64,000 bases of DNA from Clarireedia homoeocarpa. Lineage: Eukaryota > Ascomycota > Leotiomycetes > Helotiales > Rutstroemiaceae. The notes under the pieces are model-generated. The model worked only from the letters and a program-made list of their open reading frames with translations, did no database searches and had not been told where the DNA came from. This document shows positions 54,432-64,000 of this stretch, piece after piece. Numbering within the stretch: the first letter of the stretch is position 1; every line of letters starts with the position of its first letter. Position numbers and translations under genes: made by a program. The DNA is taken from positions 1,426,001 through 1,490,000 of the forward strand of contig LNKV01000002.1 in NCBI GenBank assembly GCA_001465935.1. Reading direction: 5' to 3'.

Positions 54432-55551
54432 ATGCCCACCCCTTCGAATACTGAGTCCAGCGCTGGAGACACCATATCGCAGCACACTTCGTGCCCGCCT
54501 GAGGATGACAGATCGAACTGGAGATTGCCAGAGATGGATGGTACAGTTGAGGAACGACCTATAGCTCCAGAGATTCTTCAACGACCGACGCCGCCACCTC
54601 ATGATTCGCAAGACGGCGGTTCAACGGAGGGACGCCTTAATTACCAAGAGAATAATAAACGAATGGATATAGACGAAGATACTACTGGCCCTGATATGCT
54701 CTCTCCTGTGAGCGTGGAAGGAGATAAACATGAAGAACCGGAATTACCTGCTCTCACCAATCCTCACCTAGGATCTCCTTCTCTAGGTTATGATTTTTCC
54801 AATGTCAGAGTGAGTGCATATAGGAAAAACCTACGTCGGCATCAACAGTATTAATCATTTTCTCAGCTCATACCATCTTCTCCATCAAAACTACGGCCTG
54901 GTAGCAAGTTTCATGGCACTCAACAATCTGAACGACAAGTTTATGACGTCCAAGTTGAGATCAAACATGTGGATATGAGAGAATCATTTCTATGCGGTTA
55001 TTTACGCATACAGGGTTTGTCATGTCGATCACTTTTTGGTGCAAGATTTGGTAGTCTAACAAGATCCTCATAGGTTTGACCGAAGACCATCCAACCCTGA
55101 CGACATACTTCGAAGGAGAGATAATTGGGTCGAAATATTCATTTCTCACACAGCATGAAGATTGGGGATCGACGGACAAAGTTGATTTGACACACTGGGC
55201 GAAGTTCCAGGCTTTCCGCCCTTTTCAAAAATCTGCGAGAAAAGGCAACTGCCATATCCCAAATTTATCACAACGAGAAAATATCTTCATGAGATGGAAG
55301 GAGCACTTTTTGGTACCCGATCACCGTGTGAGGACAATCAGTGGTGCTAGCTTCGAAGGATTTTACTATATTTGCTTCAACCAGGTTGAAGGGAGGGTTA
55401 GTGGTATATATTTTCACGCGAAGAGCGAAAAGTAAGAATTATGTCAACACGTGAACCTGCAGCCCTGACTGACATCCTACCTAGATTCCAGCAGCTAGAA
55501 CTGAAACACATTGAGGATAGGGGTTGTTTCGCTGCGGTGGAATTTCGATGA
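54432..55551 (+). CDS. GID4: Gid4/Vid24 substrate receptor of the GID/CTLH ubiquitin ligase (316 aa)
   Basis: Exons 54432-54809, 54867-55014, 55074-55431 and 55485-55551 give 317 codons; introns are 53-59 bp. The N-terminal 115 residues are Pro/Ser/Glu-rich and disordered. The Vid24 beta-barrel starts LRPGSKFHGTQQSERQVYDVQVEIKHVDMRESFLCGYLRI and continues with PTLTTYFEGEIIGSKYSFLTQ, WAKFQAFRPF, FMRWKEHFLVPDH and SFEGFYYICFNQVEGRVSGIYFH. The tail QQLELKHIEDRGCFAAVEFR completes the barrel. Gid4 recognises N-terminal proline degrons and marks gluconeogenic enzymes for destruction when glucose returns. Confidence 0.93.
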
Positions 55552-56493
55552 ATTATGAAATCATGGACACCATGGAAAACGTGGACACAATGGGCATTTG
55601 AATACAACTGGATCTGATTTTGCCCCTTCTTTGGGAGAAGAGCATCTTGCATGGGAGCACGGTGTTGAGGAATGGAGATTGAAAGCGTATATGGATACAG
55701 GGTCATGGGTTATGGATTCCTCGCGAGCAAGTTAAGGAGTTTTATATTAGACGGCATCATTCGCCGTTAGTGTTGGACTTTGGCCGAATTGAATGTTCAT
55801 GGTTTCTATTGTTGGCTTTCTTTTTATTCCAGACCGTTCCACTGCTTCGACTTCAGTTACTGTATGGCCCTGCGACACCAAGCCAACATGAACACAATCA
55901 TGGTCGAACGTGCATGATACCGAGACTGAGATATAGGCGGAGTATTGAGGGGAGTTCTATTATTTCTGAAAAGTCAACGCATTGTTGAGCTAAATTGAGG
56001 ATCTGATCTGCGAGTACCATAATCGTAGCCAAGAAATATCTTCCACGGGGATTTATGGAGCGGGTATCCACCCCGCCGGAACCTCTATTGATCTGGTCTT
56101 TGCTTTCATTTTCACGAGTGTCCCGCATATATGCCTCATAATTAAGGTGGTAATTTACTATCAATCCACAATCGGCCCAAGCTCCACTCTACCCTCCGAT
56201 ATGCTCTGCTATACGATTCCATAAATTCGGCATTATCCACACTCACACATCACATCTGAGACATATTCCCCTCTTTCTCTTCTTTCTTTTCCTATGCACC
56301 CCCCACTCTCGATCTTGTTATTTACTTGCCTGCCTACCTACGTGTAAATAAATGGTTTCCTGAAAATTCACAACCAACCAAACTTCCAATCATCTTCCCC
56401 TCGTCCCTAGATATTGAGTATAGTCGGATCCTAACTCCCTAAGTTCTAATCGAATAAACGAACTTCCACTGCAAGACAGAAAAGGAAAGAAAT
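55552..56493. other. Intergenic, no gene seen
   Basis: Non-coding sequence between tandem plus-strand genes. The part right before 56494 is pyrimidine-rich, as in fungal core promoters. Confidence 0.6.
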
Positions 56494-57412
56494 ATGGATT
56501 TCGCACCCTACCAAGAATCCCCCGAAGCCACACGCGCGCTCTCTCCCTCCCCGCGCAACTCGACTTCCTCTCCACGACCCTCCATGTCACCTACCCGACG
56601 CTCCTTCTCCCCCGGCGTGCGCAGTCCCGCTTTTCTACAAAGCGCGAGTAATAATATCGCGAAGAACGGAGGGGCGCAGGGACAAGCACAGGCGCATGGG
56701 ATTGTAAATCCTTGGGCGCAAAGTCAGGATCGGAATGGGTATTTCCCGGATTTGGAAAGAGGGGTTGATGGCGCTGGACGTGGTGGAGGAGGAGGGGGGG
56801 GAAGAGAGGGTTTGCATGAGTTTGAGACGAGCTTGCCGCTGAGGTTGGATTATGAGGCTTGTTTGGCATATTTATTGTTGCCGCCTGTCGGGGGGGTGTT
56901 ATTGTTGATTCTGGAGAGGAAGAGTGATTATGTGAGGTATGTGGTTCTTTGCGACGGGGTGAGGGGTTCATGAGGTGGACCTTGGAGATATGCTTTTTAT
57001 GAGGATTTGAGGGGGCTATGATGTGCTGGAGCAAGGACATGGACTGATCGAGTATTTATAGGTTTCATGCTTGGCAGTCTGCGTTGCTGTTTAGTCCGAT
57101 GTTTGTGGTACATTTGGTGTTCTCTTGGAGTAAGTTCCCGATGGATGTTCCTCGCATCCCAGATTGAGGTTTCGGTTACCAGGATACTAATTATGTGTCA
57201 ATAGGTGTAATGACATCATGGCTATTGTTCATAGTAGATGCAGGTCTCATTGTATGGTTGACTAGACGAGCATATCTAGATGGTAAGTCTTCTATATTCG
57301 CTCTACAAGCTAGGCTCGTGGTAGCTAATAAGACCTTGTAGCGGATACATTAGATCGCTGCGAAGTTCCATTCTTCGGGAGACTGGCTAACAGTATTTTG
57401 GATGATGAATGA
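56494..57412 (+). CDS. Tic20/DUF4870-like small membrane protein (219 aa)
   Basis: Exons 56494-56936, 57062-57129, 57205-57282 and 57342-57412 give 220 codons. The first 110 residues are Ser/Pro/Gly-rich and disordered (SPSPRNSTSSPRPSMSPTRR). Then LRLDYEACLAYLLLPPVGGVLLLILERKSDYVRFHAWQS, with the charged motif between helices 1 and 2, is the hallmark of Tic20/DUF4870 proteins (bacterial relatives include the old UPF0132 group). Two more helices follow (LLFSPMFVVHLVFSW and WLLFIVDAGLIVWLTRRAY), and the protein ends ADTLDRCEVPFFGRLANSILDDE. Location and function in fungi are not established. It is convergent with the AAA ATPase gene. Confidence 0.82.
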
Positions 57413-57761
57413 TTGAAGGATACATCATGATGGGGAAGAGATTTGGTTTTGGAGGTGGATTTGCTACTTATATTCGAGATACCCTTGTTTGTACGACCTA
57501 TATCCTTGAGGAAGCTTGCTTGTGCAAAGCTCAGAGGAGAGACTTACTTAATACTTCTAATATCTAATGAGACAACGATTTGGGCGGGAAGACTACGTAG
57601 CTACTCATGATTTTCTTTTACAGATTGATGCTGCAAAACAACCGATGAGGATTTGAGGGGAAGAAAGAGTAGCTCAATGTGAAATATGCCAATGAAGAGC
57701 ACTCTAAAGCAAACATCCTGTATTTCGTGTATCTATCATATAATCAGTATCCCGCCGATTT

Positions 57762-59435
57762 CTACAAAGGCCTCGGCATGGCATTCTCCATATTGTGAAG
57801 GCCCAATCTCGCTCGTGCAGGTCCGTCACTCTCAGGCGGGCTCAAGGCCGAATAGAAAGCGCTCATATTCAAGCCCTTCCCCTTACTTTCACCCTCTTCC
57901 TCCATTTCCTTCCTCAAACTCTCCACCTGCTTCTTCAACTCCAACCAAAGAACATTATCCTTCAACTCATCCCTCTCCTTCGTCAAACCCTGCATCATCT
58001 CCTCGTCCGTCTTCGCAACAATAACCAACAACGCCGCCACAAACGCCTCCTTCATATACGCAAAACTGAACCCGCCCGTGATATCCGCCACCCGGCCCAC
58101 CATCGCCTCGGGAAACTCCACCTTCTTATTTTCCTTTAGCTTCGCCTTCCAATACCGCGCATACTGGACTCTCTCATCGCGATTCGGCACGTCGAAGAAA
58201 TACTTGCGGTCGAATCGGCTCGGACGTTTTGCGATACCGGGGTCCAAGCGCTCGAGATGGTTCGTGCTGCCGATCATGAGGATGCCGTGGTTGGATTCCA
58301 GGCCGTCGACTTCGTTGAGGAAGTAGGAGCGCACGGCGACGTTGACGAGGGAGTCGATGTCTTCGAAGATGAGCAGGCAGGGAGCCATTTGGCGCGCCTT
58401 GAGGAAGATTTGCCGGATGCCGTATTCGGGGCCCGCGAAGGATTGGAAGGATTTTACGTAGAGGGAGGAGACGGTGGGGGAGGTGCGGAGGGTGAGGTCG
58501 TGCATGAGGGCTTTTGTTGAGATGGTTTTTCCATTCCCTGGTGGAGATGTTAGTTGTGTTTGAGTAAAAATGAATGAATGACTTCCCTGGTGGACCGTAG
58601 AATATGATTCCTCGCTGGTTGGAGATGTTAGTTATTCTAGTCTCAGTACTCATCTCCGTTGCATCTTAGTGCAAAGAGGACGAAAAGAAGGGGGAAATCT
58701 TACCTTCCACGGCACCCCAAACTCATTATACTTATCCTCCCCATCAAAGAACCCCGTCACATCCCCAATCAATGCCTTCTTCTTCTCTTCCTCCAAAATC
58801 ACATCCTCCCACCTCGATTTCTGCACATTATCCCACAACTCCTTATTAGGCTGCCACCATCCCCCATCAAAGACCAACACCTCATCATGCAGCTCCAACG
58901 ACCACTTCGTAGCCGCCACTATCAAATCATCCGTTTTCTTTTGCGCATCCTCTTTTTCCTGAGCGGTCATAGCCACCGACTCCTTGCTAGGCGGAACCAA
59001 TATGTACGTCAGTCGCTTCTTTTGGTACGCACTATAGTCGCCCTCTGCAGTGTACACCAAAAACTGGGCATCCTTGAAGGAGTAATCGTAACAAGCAAAC
59101 TGAACATAATCATGAAAAGAACCAGCTTTCTCATCGCCGTAGCGGCGCGCAGGCGGTATGAAATTGCGTTCGATGAGGAAATCGTTGGGGTTGCCGTGAG
59201 GGGTGTAGGATATATCATCACGTGAATCAGCGAAGGAGATGAGGTTAGTTTGCGTGGTGGTTAGATGGTGATTGGGATAGTGGAGACGGATGGAATTGGC
59301 GAGGGTGGCTTGTGTGAGTGTGCGTGTTGCAGAGCTGTGGTCGTAGAAGTCTCGTGGAACAGTGTAGTTTGCCGTATTGGCTGGGGCATCGATGGGATGC
59401 GTGGTGACGTTGATGAAATCGTCGTAGGGAGACAT
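57762..59435 (-). CDS. BCS1-like AAA ATPase with a non-canonical intron donor in Walker A (511 aa model)
   Basis: Model exons are 59435..58704, 58614..58587 and 58537..57762. The N-terminal 240 residues form a family-specific domain without a membrane helix. The AAA core has RGIIFYGPPGNGKTIS (Walker A), CLLIFEDIDSL (Walker B), IGSTNHLERLD (sensor 1) and RPSRFDRKYFFD (arginine finger). Intron 1 (89 bp) is canonical. Intron 2 (49 bp) must be removed after GGTCCACCAG to restore GPPGNGKT, but its first bases are GGAAGT, not GT. The nearest GT (TACG|GTCCAC) also keeps frame but would delete three Walker A residues, leaving YGNGKT. The gene may thus be mis-spliced or inactive, or the base may be an assembly error. 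The lack of a BCS1 presequence argues against a classical Bcs1 role. Confidence 0.8.
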
Positions 59436-60227
59436 AATTGTAGGTGATATGGTCTTTGACGTTTGGAATTGGATACTTCACTCGAAGTAAAGAGAGTGGA
59501 AATAGTTAAGCTTTGGTTCTGAATACTTCACTTGAAATAAATACAATGGAAATAGTCCGAGGTCTTGACGAGCACTTCAACGTGGTTCGAACGGTAGCCT
59601 ATTGAGATATATAGCCTTACCAAGGCGGGGAAGGTAATACGAGCTGCGCCGCTGAGATCTACGGGACAAGCGGGTGAGTACGTGAATGCATTGGCGCTAC
59701 GCATAACATAGCCAATCGGTTGGATCTAAAGACACGCATGTCAGATAATCAAAACGTTGAAGGAATGCGAATCCAATCGCTACCAATAAAATGAGGTCAA
59801 AGATCAATGGTAGATTCTCTGGTTCTGTGGTGTAAGTAGCGTACTGCACAACTCACTCTTCTGCTCTGCTCAGATCATCCGAGTCATTGTAGTTTCCTCA
59901 TGCATAGTTGTACTCTGATGTGAGATACGCATCTTGAACCATTTCTAAGAGAATTATGATATACACCTCCCACGACATTCCCACTAGCCACAACCTGCCG
60001 GTATGAAAGGAGGTGTGGTTTGAGTGTAGTAATTGTAGTAATTACGATGTACTTAATTGAGTCAACCGCTGTACAGGAAAGCTGAATCCATAGTCTTACT
60101 GAATAGCTAAAAGTGCCAAATAGAATGCTGTCCAGCAAGTAATCATTACCCAGCCCTTCCTTCCCCATTCCAAAACTCCAATTTTATAGACCTGATACCA
60201 ACCCGAGCGAAAGAGAAAGTAATATGT
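59436..60227. other. Intergenic, no gene seen
   Basis: Upstream flank of the AAA ATPase gene and 3' flank of the bHLH gene. Two imperfect copies of ATACTTCACT(C/T)GAARTAAA occur at about 59471-59545. No coding frame is supported. Confidence 0.55.
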
Positions 60228-61404
60228 CTATGAGCTTAGTAAATCCTTCACACTCATACCCCTACCACCACTGAAAGTGCCTCTACGATCAGTGTTCAGC
60301 ATTAGCAATGCAGCTGTAGCCTCTTCATCCATATCCCGTTGCGGGATGAGCGCCGGGCTAGTCAATGCCGAACCAATTGAATTTAAACTTCGGGCATAGT
60401 CATATGCTGACGGACCCAATGCTGGAGAAGTTGTAGCGGAAGTGCTGATGGAGTAGTGGCGATGATCTGTCGAGACGGACGAATATGAATTCTGTCGATG
60501 ACGAGGATCTTCCGGTAGAATAGCTGGTGAAGCTTGATAAGAATTTGCGGTAGGTGTAGCATAACTGACTGAACCATCGTCGGAACCAGCCATATCAACA
60601 TCCTCTTGTTCTTGTTCTTCCTCATCATCTCCTGCTGAATAGTGACGCGACTGAGCATAACTACCTCTATGAGCAGAAGGAGGTAATGTAAACTCCTCGG
60701 TGGCTGAGGAGACATTGCTGCGACTGTTCTCGGCCTTCAATTTGGCGACACAGTCCTCCAGGTACCTGACATAATCGATTGAGGCCTGTGATGGATTAGT
60801 TTGAGGAGAGACGCACACCGTAGCTACAACTCACCTGCAAAATCGCTAGCTTATGCATCTCTCCGGTACAAGCTGGTATCATGTCCTTCAGTACCCCGAA
60901 TTCTTCGTTCATCTTGGATCTCCGTCGTCGCTCAATTAGACTGTGGGCTGTTTTTCTAGCAATCTTTCGCCCAGCGGCACTTGTCGAGGAAGGCTGCTTC
61001 TTCTTGGGTGTCACCGCTGCAGGTTTTCCACCAGTCTTGGCATTTTGCGCGGATGTATCCGTTGTTTCACTTGCATTTCCACGGGGCTTCATCTGTATAA
61101 TCTTTCGGGACCGTGTGGGTGGCGGAGGCAGTGCAAATGAGTCTTTTGTAGCTACCTGTGTGGCAGAACGTCGACGAAGTTTGACAGCTTCGCTCGCAGG
61201 AATCGCGGGCGAGATTGGAGATGCTGGGTGGTAAGAGGAAGTGGATGACGCTTTTGTGGATGAGCTAGAAGGGCGAGACTCCATTTCTGCTACAGCAGGC
61301 GGAGGAAGTTCAAACGACATCTGTAGAGAAGAATAATTGGATCCATCTTTGCTCTTGATTTCCGTTGAGGAAGCTGGAGTAGGTGGGTGTGCTGGACGAG
61401 GCAT
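60228..61404 (-). CDS. bHLH transcription factor (375 aa)
   Basis: Exons 61404..60835 and 60785..60228 join phase 0 across a 49-bp intron inside the HLH. The basic region ARKTAHSLIERRRRSKMNEEF (about 149-169) has the His/Glu/Arg contacts typical of CACGTG binders. Helix 1 is FGVLKDMIPAC and helix 2 follows as HKLAILQASIDYVRYLEDCVAKLKAEN (about 184-210). Upstream is a long Ser/Pro-rich stretch with basic patches. Downstream are an acidic run (DDEEEQEQEDVDMAGSDDG), a Ser/Thr-rich region and an end VKDLLSS. Related fungal factors include Schizosaccharomyces Esc1; the target genes are unknown. The start is the first ATG in frame. Confidence 0.9.
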
Positions 61405-62970
61405 TATAAATTGCGGTATTTAAGTAATTTGACCTTTTGGTCTTGTGCTCCAGGAGAAAGGTCCGGTTACGTACACCAGAGAAGCAAGGGCTCTAGAACA
61501 GAGAACAATAGAAGAAGCACGAGAGAAAGATTGTGAGATCTTAAGTGTGCAACGGAGAAAACGAGAGGATTGAATGGGGAAACTCCCGACGTAAAGGGGA
61601 GGGGGATGGTGGAGAGATAACAGGAAAGAAAAGATCAGTGTCGGAGGTCCCTCAGTCTACTTTTCCCATGGGGCACACATGGCAGACGGTAGATCTGATA
61701 TGGAACCTCCTTCGTCGTGAGGGATTGCCTACCACGGCCTTCCGAAGGCTTTTAGAGCCATCTGGAACCACAAGCAAGAGCAAATTGGTCGCAATCTTCG
61801 CGGTGGGTGGCCTTTAAGAATGAGTTGAACTGTCGCGTGCTTCATTTGGTTGGTTATGCCATTGCCCGATGTTGTCGAGCTCCTTTGGACCACTCGGATT
61901 GCGCGATGAATGAACGTGGTTCCGCGCGAAGACACGGAAGAATAACCACGCACGCCACGCTAGTCCATACGAGCATGCTTACATAACCTACGATGTACCC
62001 CAAGTCCCCTCCCCCACAACCGTTTTCTCTCCTGTCGGCAGTCCTTTCTTGCCAGTAGACAACGTGTCACCATTTGCGCGCCATCTACAAGTCCGGCGTC
62101 AGCAAAGTGAAAGTCCAGACATGGCTCTGGCTTGTCGTTATGATACCCTCACTTCTCGGATCCTCCGCTCGGGATTCAGTAGGTTGTGTCCAGACGCAGA
62201 TTTCGAGCGCGGGAGCCTGCTCAGCTGTTATTCTTCTTGTTCGTCGGATCCTCCATGTCCAACGAATACTTTCTGGCTGCATGCCTCCCTAAATAATCCT
62301 CATCATACCTTTTGGTGTCGGTGGGAATACGCTCATGTTGTTCCTCACATTGTGGGTGAGTATTAACTTATGATATCGTAAACATGATTGGCGGTTTCGG
62401 GAAACGTCGGCACGGTCAATGTATTGGCTCTCGTTGAATCTTGGTCTCCGGATGGACTTCTCCAGAACGAATTGCTTTCTACGACCGTTCGTCTCTTTTG
62501 TTTCAACACATGAAAACACCCTTCTCTTGATGAATTGTTTCAAGTCAAAATCAATTGATTCGCAAGTGTGATTTCAAGAAGCTGTGAGGAATCATCGTCT
62601 TGTGCTGTACTCCCTGATATCATTAGCCTGATGACAGCAACTTTTATATACTATATTTCGTCCACGCAAAAAGGACGTCTGAAGTTTTTCGGATCTTTTT
62701 CTTGTCACAAACACATACAAGTCTTTCTATACAGTCCTGCGTAGTAACACTCTATCTCAGATAAGAAGTTACCACATCGACCTACGTACATCGCAGAAAA
62801 GAAAAGGAAAGCCATCAATCTGCGCCTCATTGCGTAGAATCTACCCCGCCAATCAGGGATCCAGCTCCCGCAGCAAGCCGTATTGCGCTGACAGGCCTGG
62901 ATTATATAAATGAAAAGGCTGCACTTTACTTCACTTCCCACTCCATTCCACATCAACCTATGAAGCGAAG
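61405..62970. other. Intergenic, no gene seen
   Basis: It is presumably the divergent promoter area of the bHLH gene and of the secreted-protein gene. Frames at 62049-62366 overlap in two phases and lack motifs. Confidence 0.5.
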
Positions 62971-63563
62971 ATGAAATCCGTTATCACACTCCTCTCCTTC
63001 CTCTTACTACCTACTCTCCTCCTTGCCTCATCACTTTCCGCGCCTACTGCAAAAGCGACCGCGACCGCGACAGCTACATTCACGACGATTCCATCAGCTG
63101 CCAGATTCTTTTCCTCGCACAGGAATGGAACAAGCACTTCAAATTTGTATCCAAGCCGCACAACGGATTTCCAGCCTAATCCTGTTATCACAGCCGCGCC
63201 TACAGCGCAGGATATCGAGTTGCAACAGAAATACCATCTAACTACTTATTGGAGCTGCGTTACGATACAGACTTATGTGCATTGTGGATGGTAAGTTGCT
63301 TTTTTCATTATTGTGTCTTTGGATGGTGCGGCTATTTGTGAGGGCTGGGGAGAGAAGAAGATAGAAAGAAGGTAGAAGGAGAACACAATGAAAATGAGGA
63401 AGTGAAAAGGAAGATGGCGCTGATGAAGTTATCTAGGCACAATCCACTTCTTCCGGGAGGAACAGAGATAGCTGGGGCGCCGTGCGGGAGGTGTGGTGCG
63501 GGGAGAGCGCGGCCGGTGGTCGCGGCAGCGGGAGTGGTGGCTGCTGTTTGGGGTGTTCTGTGA
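62971..63563 (+). CDS. Small secreted protein, probably GPI-anchored (148 aa)
   Basis: Exons 62971-63290 and 63437-63563 join in phase 2 (146-bp intron, GATG|GTAAGT..ATCTAG|G) to 149 codons. MKSVITLLSFLLLPTLLLASSLS is a clear signal peptide. A Thr/Ala-rich stretch (ATATATATFTTIPS) and a mature region with YWSCVTIQTYVHCGW follow. The second exon continues HNPLLPGGTEIAGAPCGRCGAGRARPVVAAAGVVAAVWGVL. It thus supplies two more cysteines (four in all) and a hydrophobic C-terminus of the type removed when a GPI anchor is added. Without splicing, the frame stops four bases into the intron (TGG TAA), which would give a 107-residue version. I know no function. Size, cysteines and secretion make it look like a candidate effector or wall protein. 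Confidence 0.7.
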
Positions 63564-64000
63564 AGATGGCTTTTTATTAGGGAATGGGGAATGAAATGGT
63601 ATCATTACGTCCATTTGGGTAAGAATCTTGGTTCTCTTGATGTATTTTTTTGTTGGGGAGAGTTTTCATGCAAGGTCATGTATATGGATTGGATAGAGGT
63701 TTTGCGTACGATGTCATGAGATGTGATAGATTTACGATCGAATTGATGGGCAGTATAGGTGGCTTATTGTTACTTTTGTATTGTAGGAACGGTGTTTTGG
63801 TGTTTTGGTGTTTGTACAGGTGATTGTACAATATATATGGGTGGTACCAGTATATAGGATAGAAGATATATATGCACGAAATCACTTCACTAAGTTTGCA
63901 CAAAGCGATTTTCACATGCAAATATGCTTTATGTTCATTCACAAGTCCCTCACCAGCCCAACTCACTGCAAATTAACAAACAACCCCCCATCAATCAATA
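63564..64000. other. Non-coding to window end
   Basis: A+T-rich 3' flank of the secreted-protein gene, without supported genes. The minus-strand frame at 63676-63966 has no motif. Confidence 0.5.

Noticed and set aside
1..64000. tRNA or rRNA genes
   Set aside because: I looked for A- and B-box pairs (GGTTCGA-type) with foldable flanks and found none that I could support by eye; a tRNA search program would settle this.

Overview
The window is nuclear DNA of a filamentous ascomycete. Genes are split by short introns (about 44-80 bp) with GT..CTAAC..AG signals. Gene content is typical of Pezizomycotina: a DIM-5 type H3K9 methyltransferase, a rhodopsin-domain membrane protein, a 2EXR protein, a SidJ-type esterase and Nst1. 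Protein character suggests Leotiomycetes/Helotiales (Sclerotiniaceae-like), but that placement is a judgement and not proven. Most exon boundaries below were worked out by hand by joining frames at canonical splice sites. In every complete model the summed exon length is a multiple of three.

Positions 1-10000 are a repeat-rich accessory region. It holds the 3' end of a membrane-protein gene, an 11-bp minisatellite, an 18-bp degenerate satellite, five identical 79-bp tandem copies plus a diverged sixth, a decayed gene of unknown family, a mosaic of LTR retroelements (a gag pseudogene, a gypsy-type 3' LTR, and a copia gag-RNase H deletion derivative with LTRs), a LINE scrap, and a solo LTR with a perfect 5-bp target duplication. 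The decay includes several C-to-T type stop codons, as repeat-induced point mutation would leave.

Positions 10000-24000 hold a single-exon unknown protein, a Ctr copper transporter convergent with a SidJ-like esterase, mitochondrial ribosomal protein mL40, Rho2 GTPase (with a 6-nt microexon) and the large coiled-coil protein Nst1. A gene-poor stretch follows (23255-28688) with a small MITE-like inverted repeat. Next come a rhodopsin-domain protein (28689-30134) and a short-chain dehydrogenase remnant cut by a larger related MITE (31406-31613).

Positions 32000-64000 are a dense housekeeping block: a multi-pass membrane protein, a PHD-finger protein, a CaiB/BaiF CoA-transferase, the divergent pair RRP3/SSF1, a 2EXR protein, the divergent pair DIM-5/RRP1, a sphingoid base kinase convergent with RRP1, the divergent pair SEC26/MAGO, a Gid4/Vid24 protein, a Tic20/DUF4870-like membrane protein convergent with a BCS1-like AAA ATPase, a bHLH transcription factor and a small secreted, probably GPI-anchored protein. 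Three genes (RRP3, SSF1, RRP1) act in ribosome biogenesis and lie within 8 kb.

No clearly new system was found. The observations most worth checking are the Rho2 microexon, the disabled-looking splice donor inside the Walker A codons of the AAA ATPase, the decayed unknown gene next to the 79-bp array, and the MITE family.
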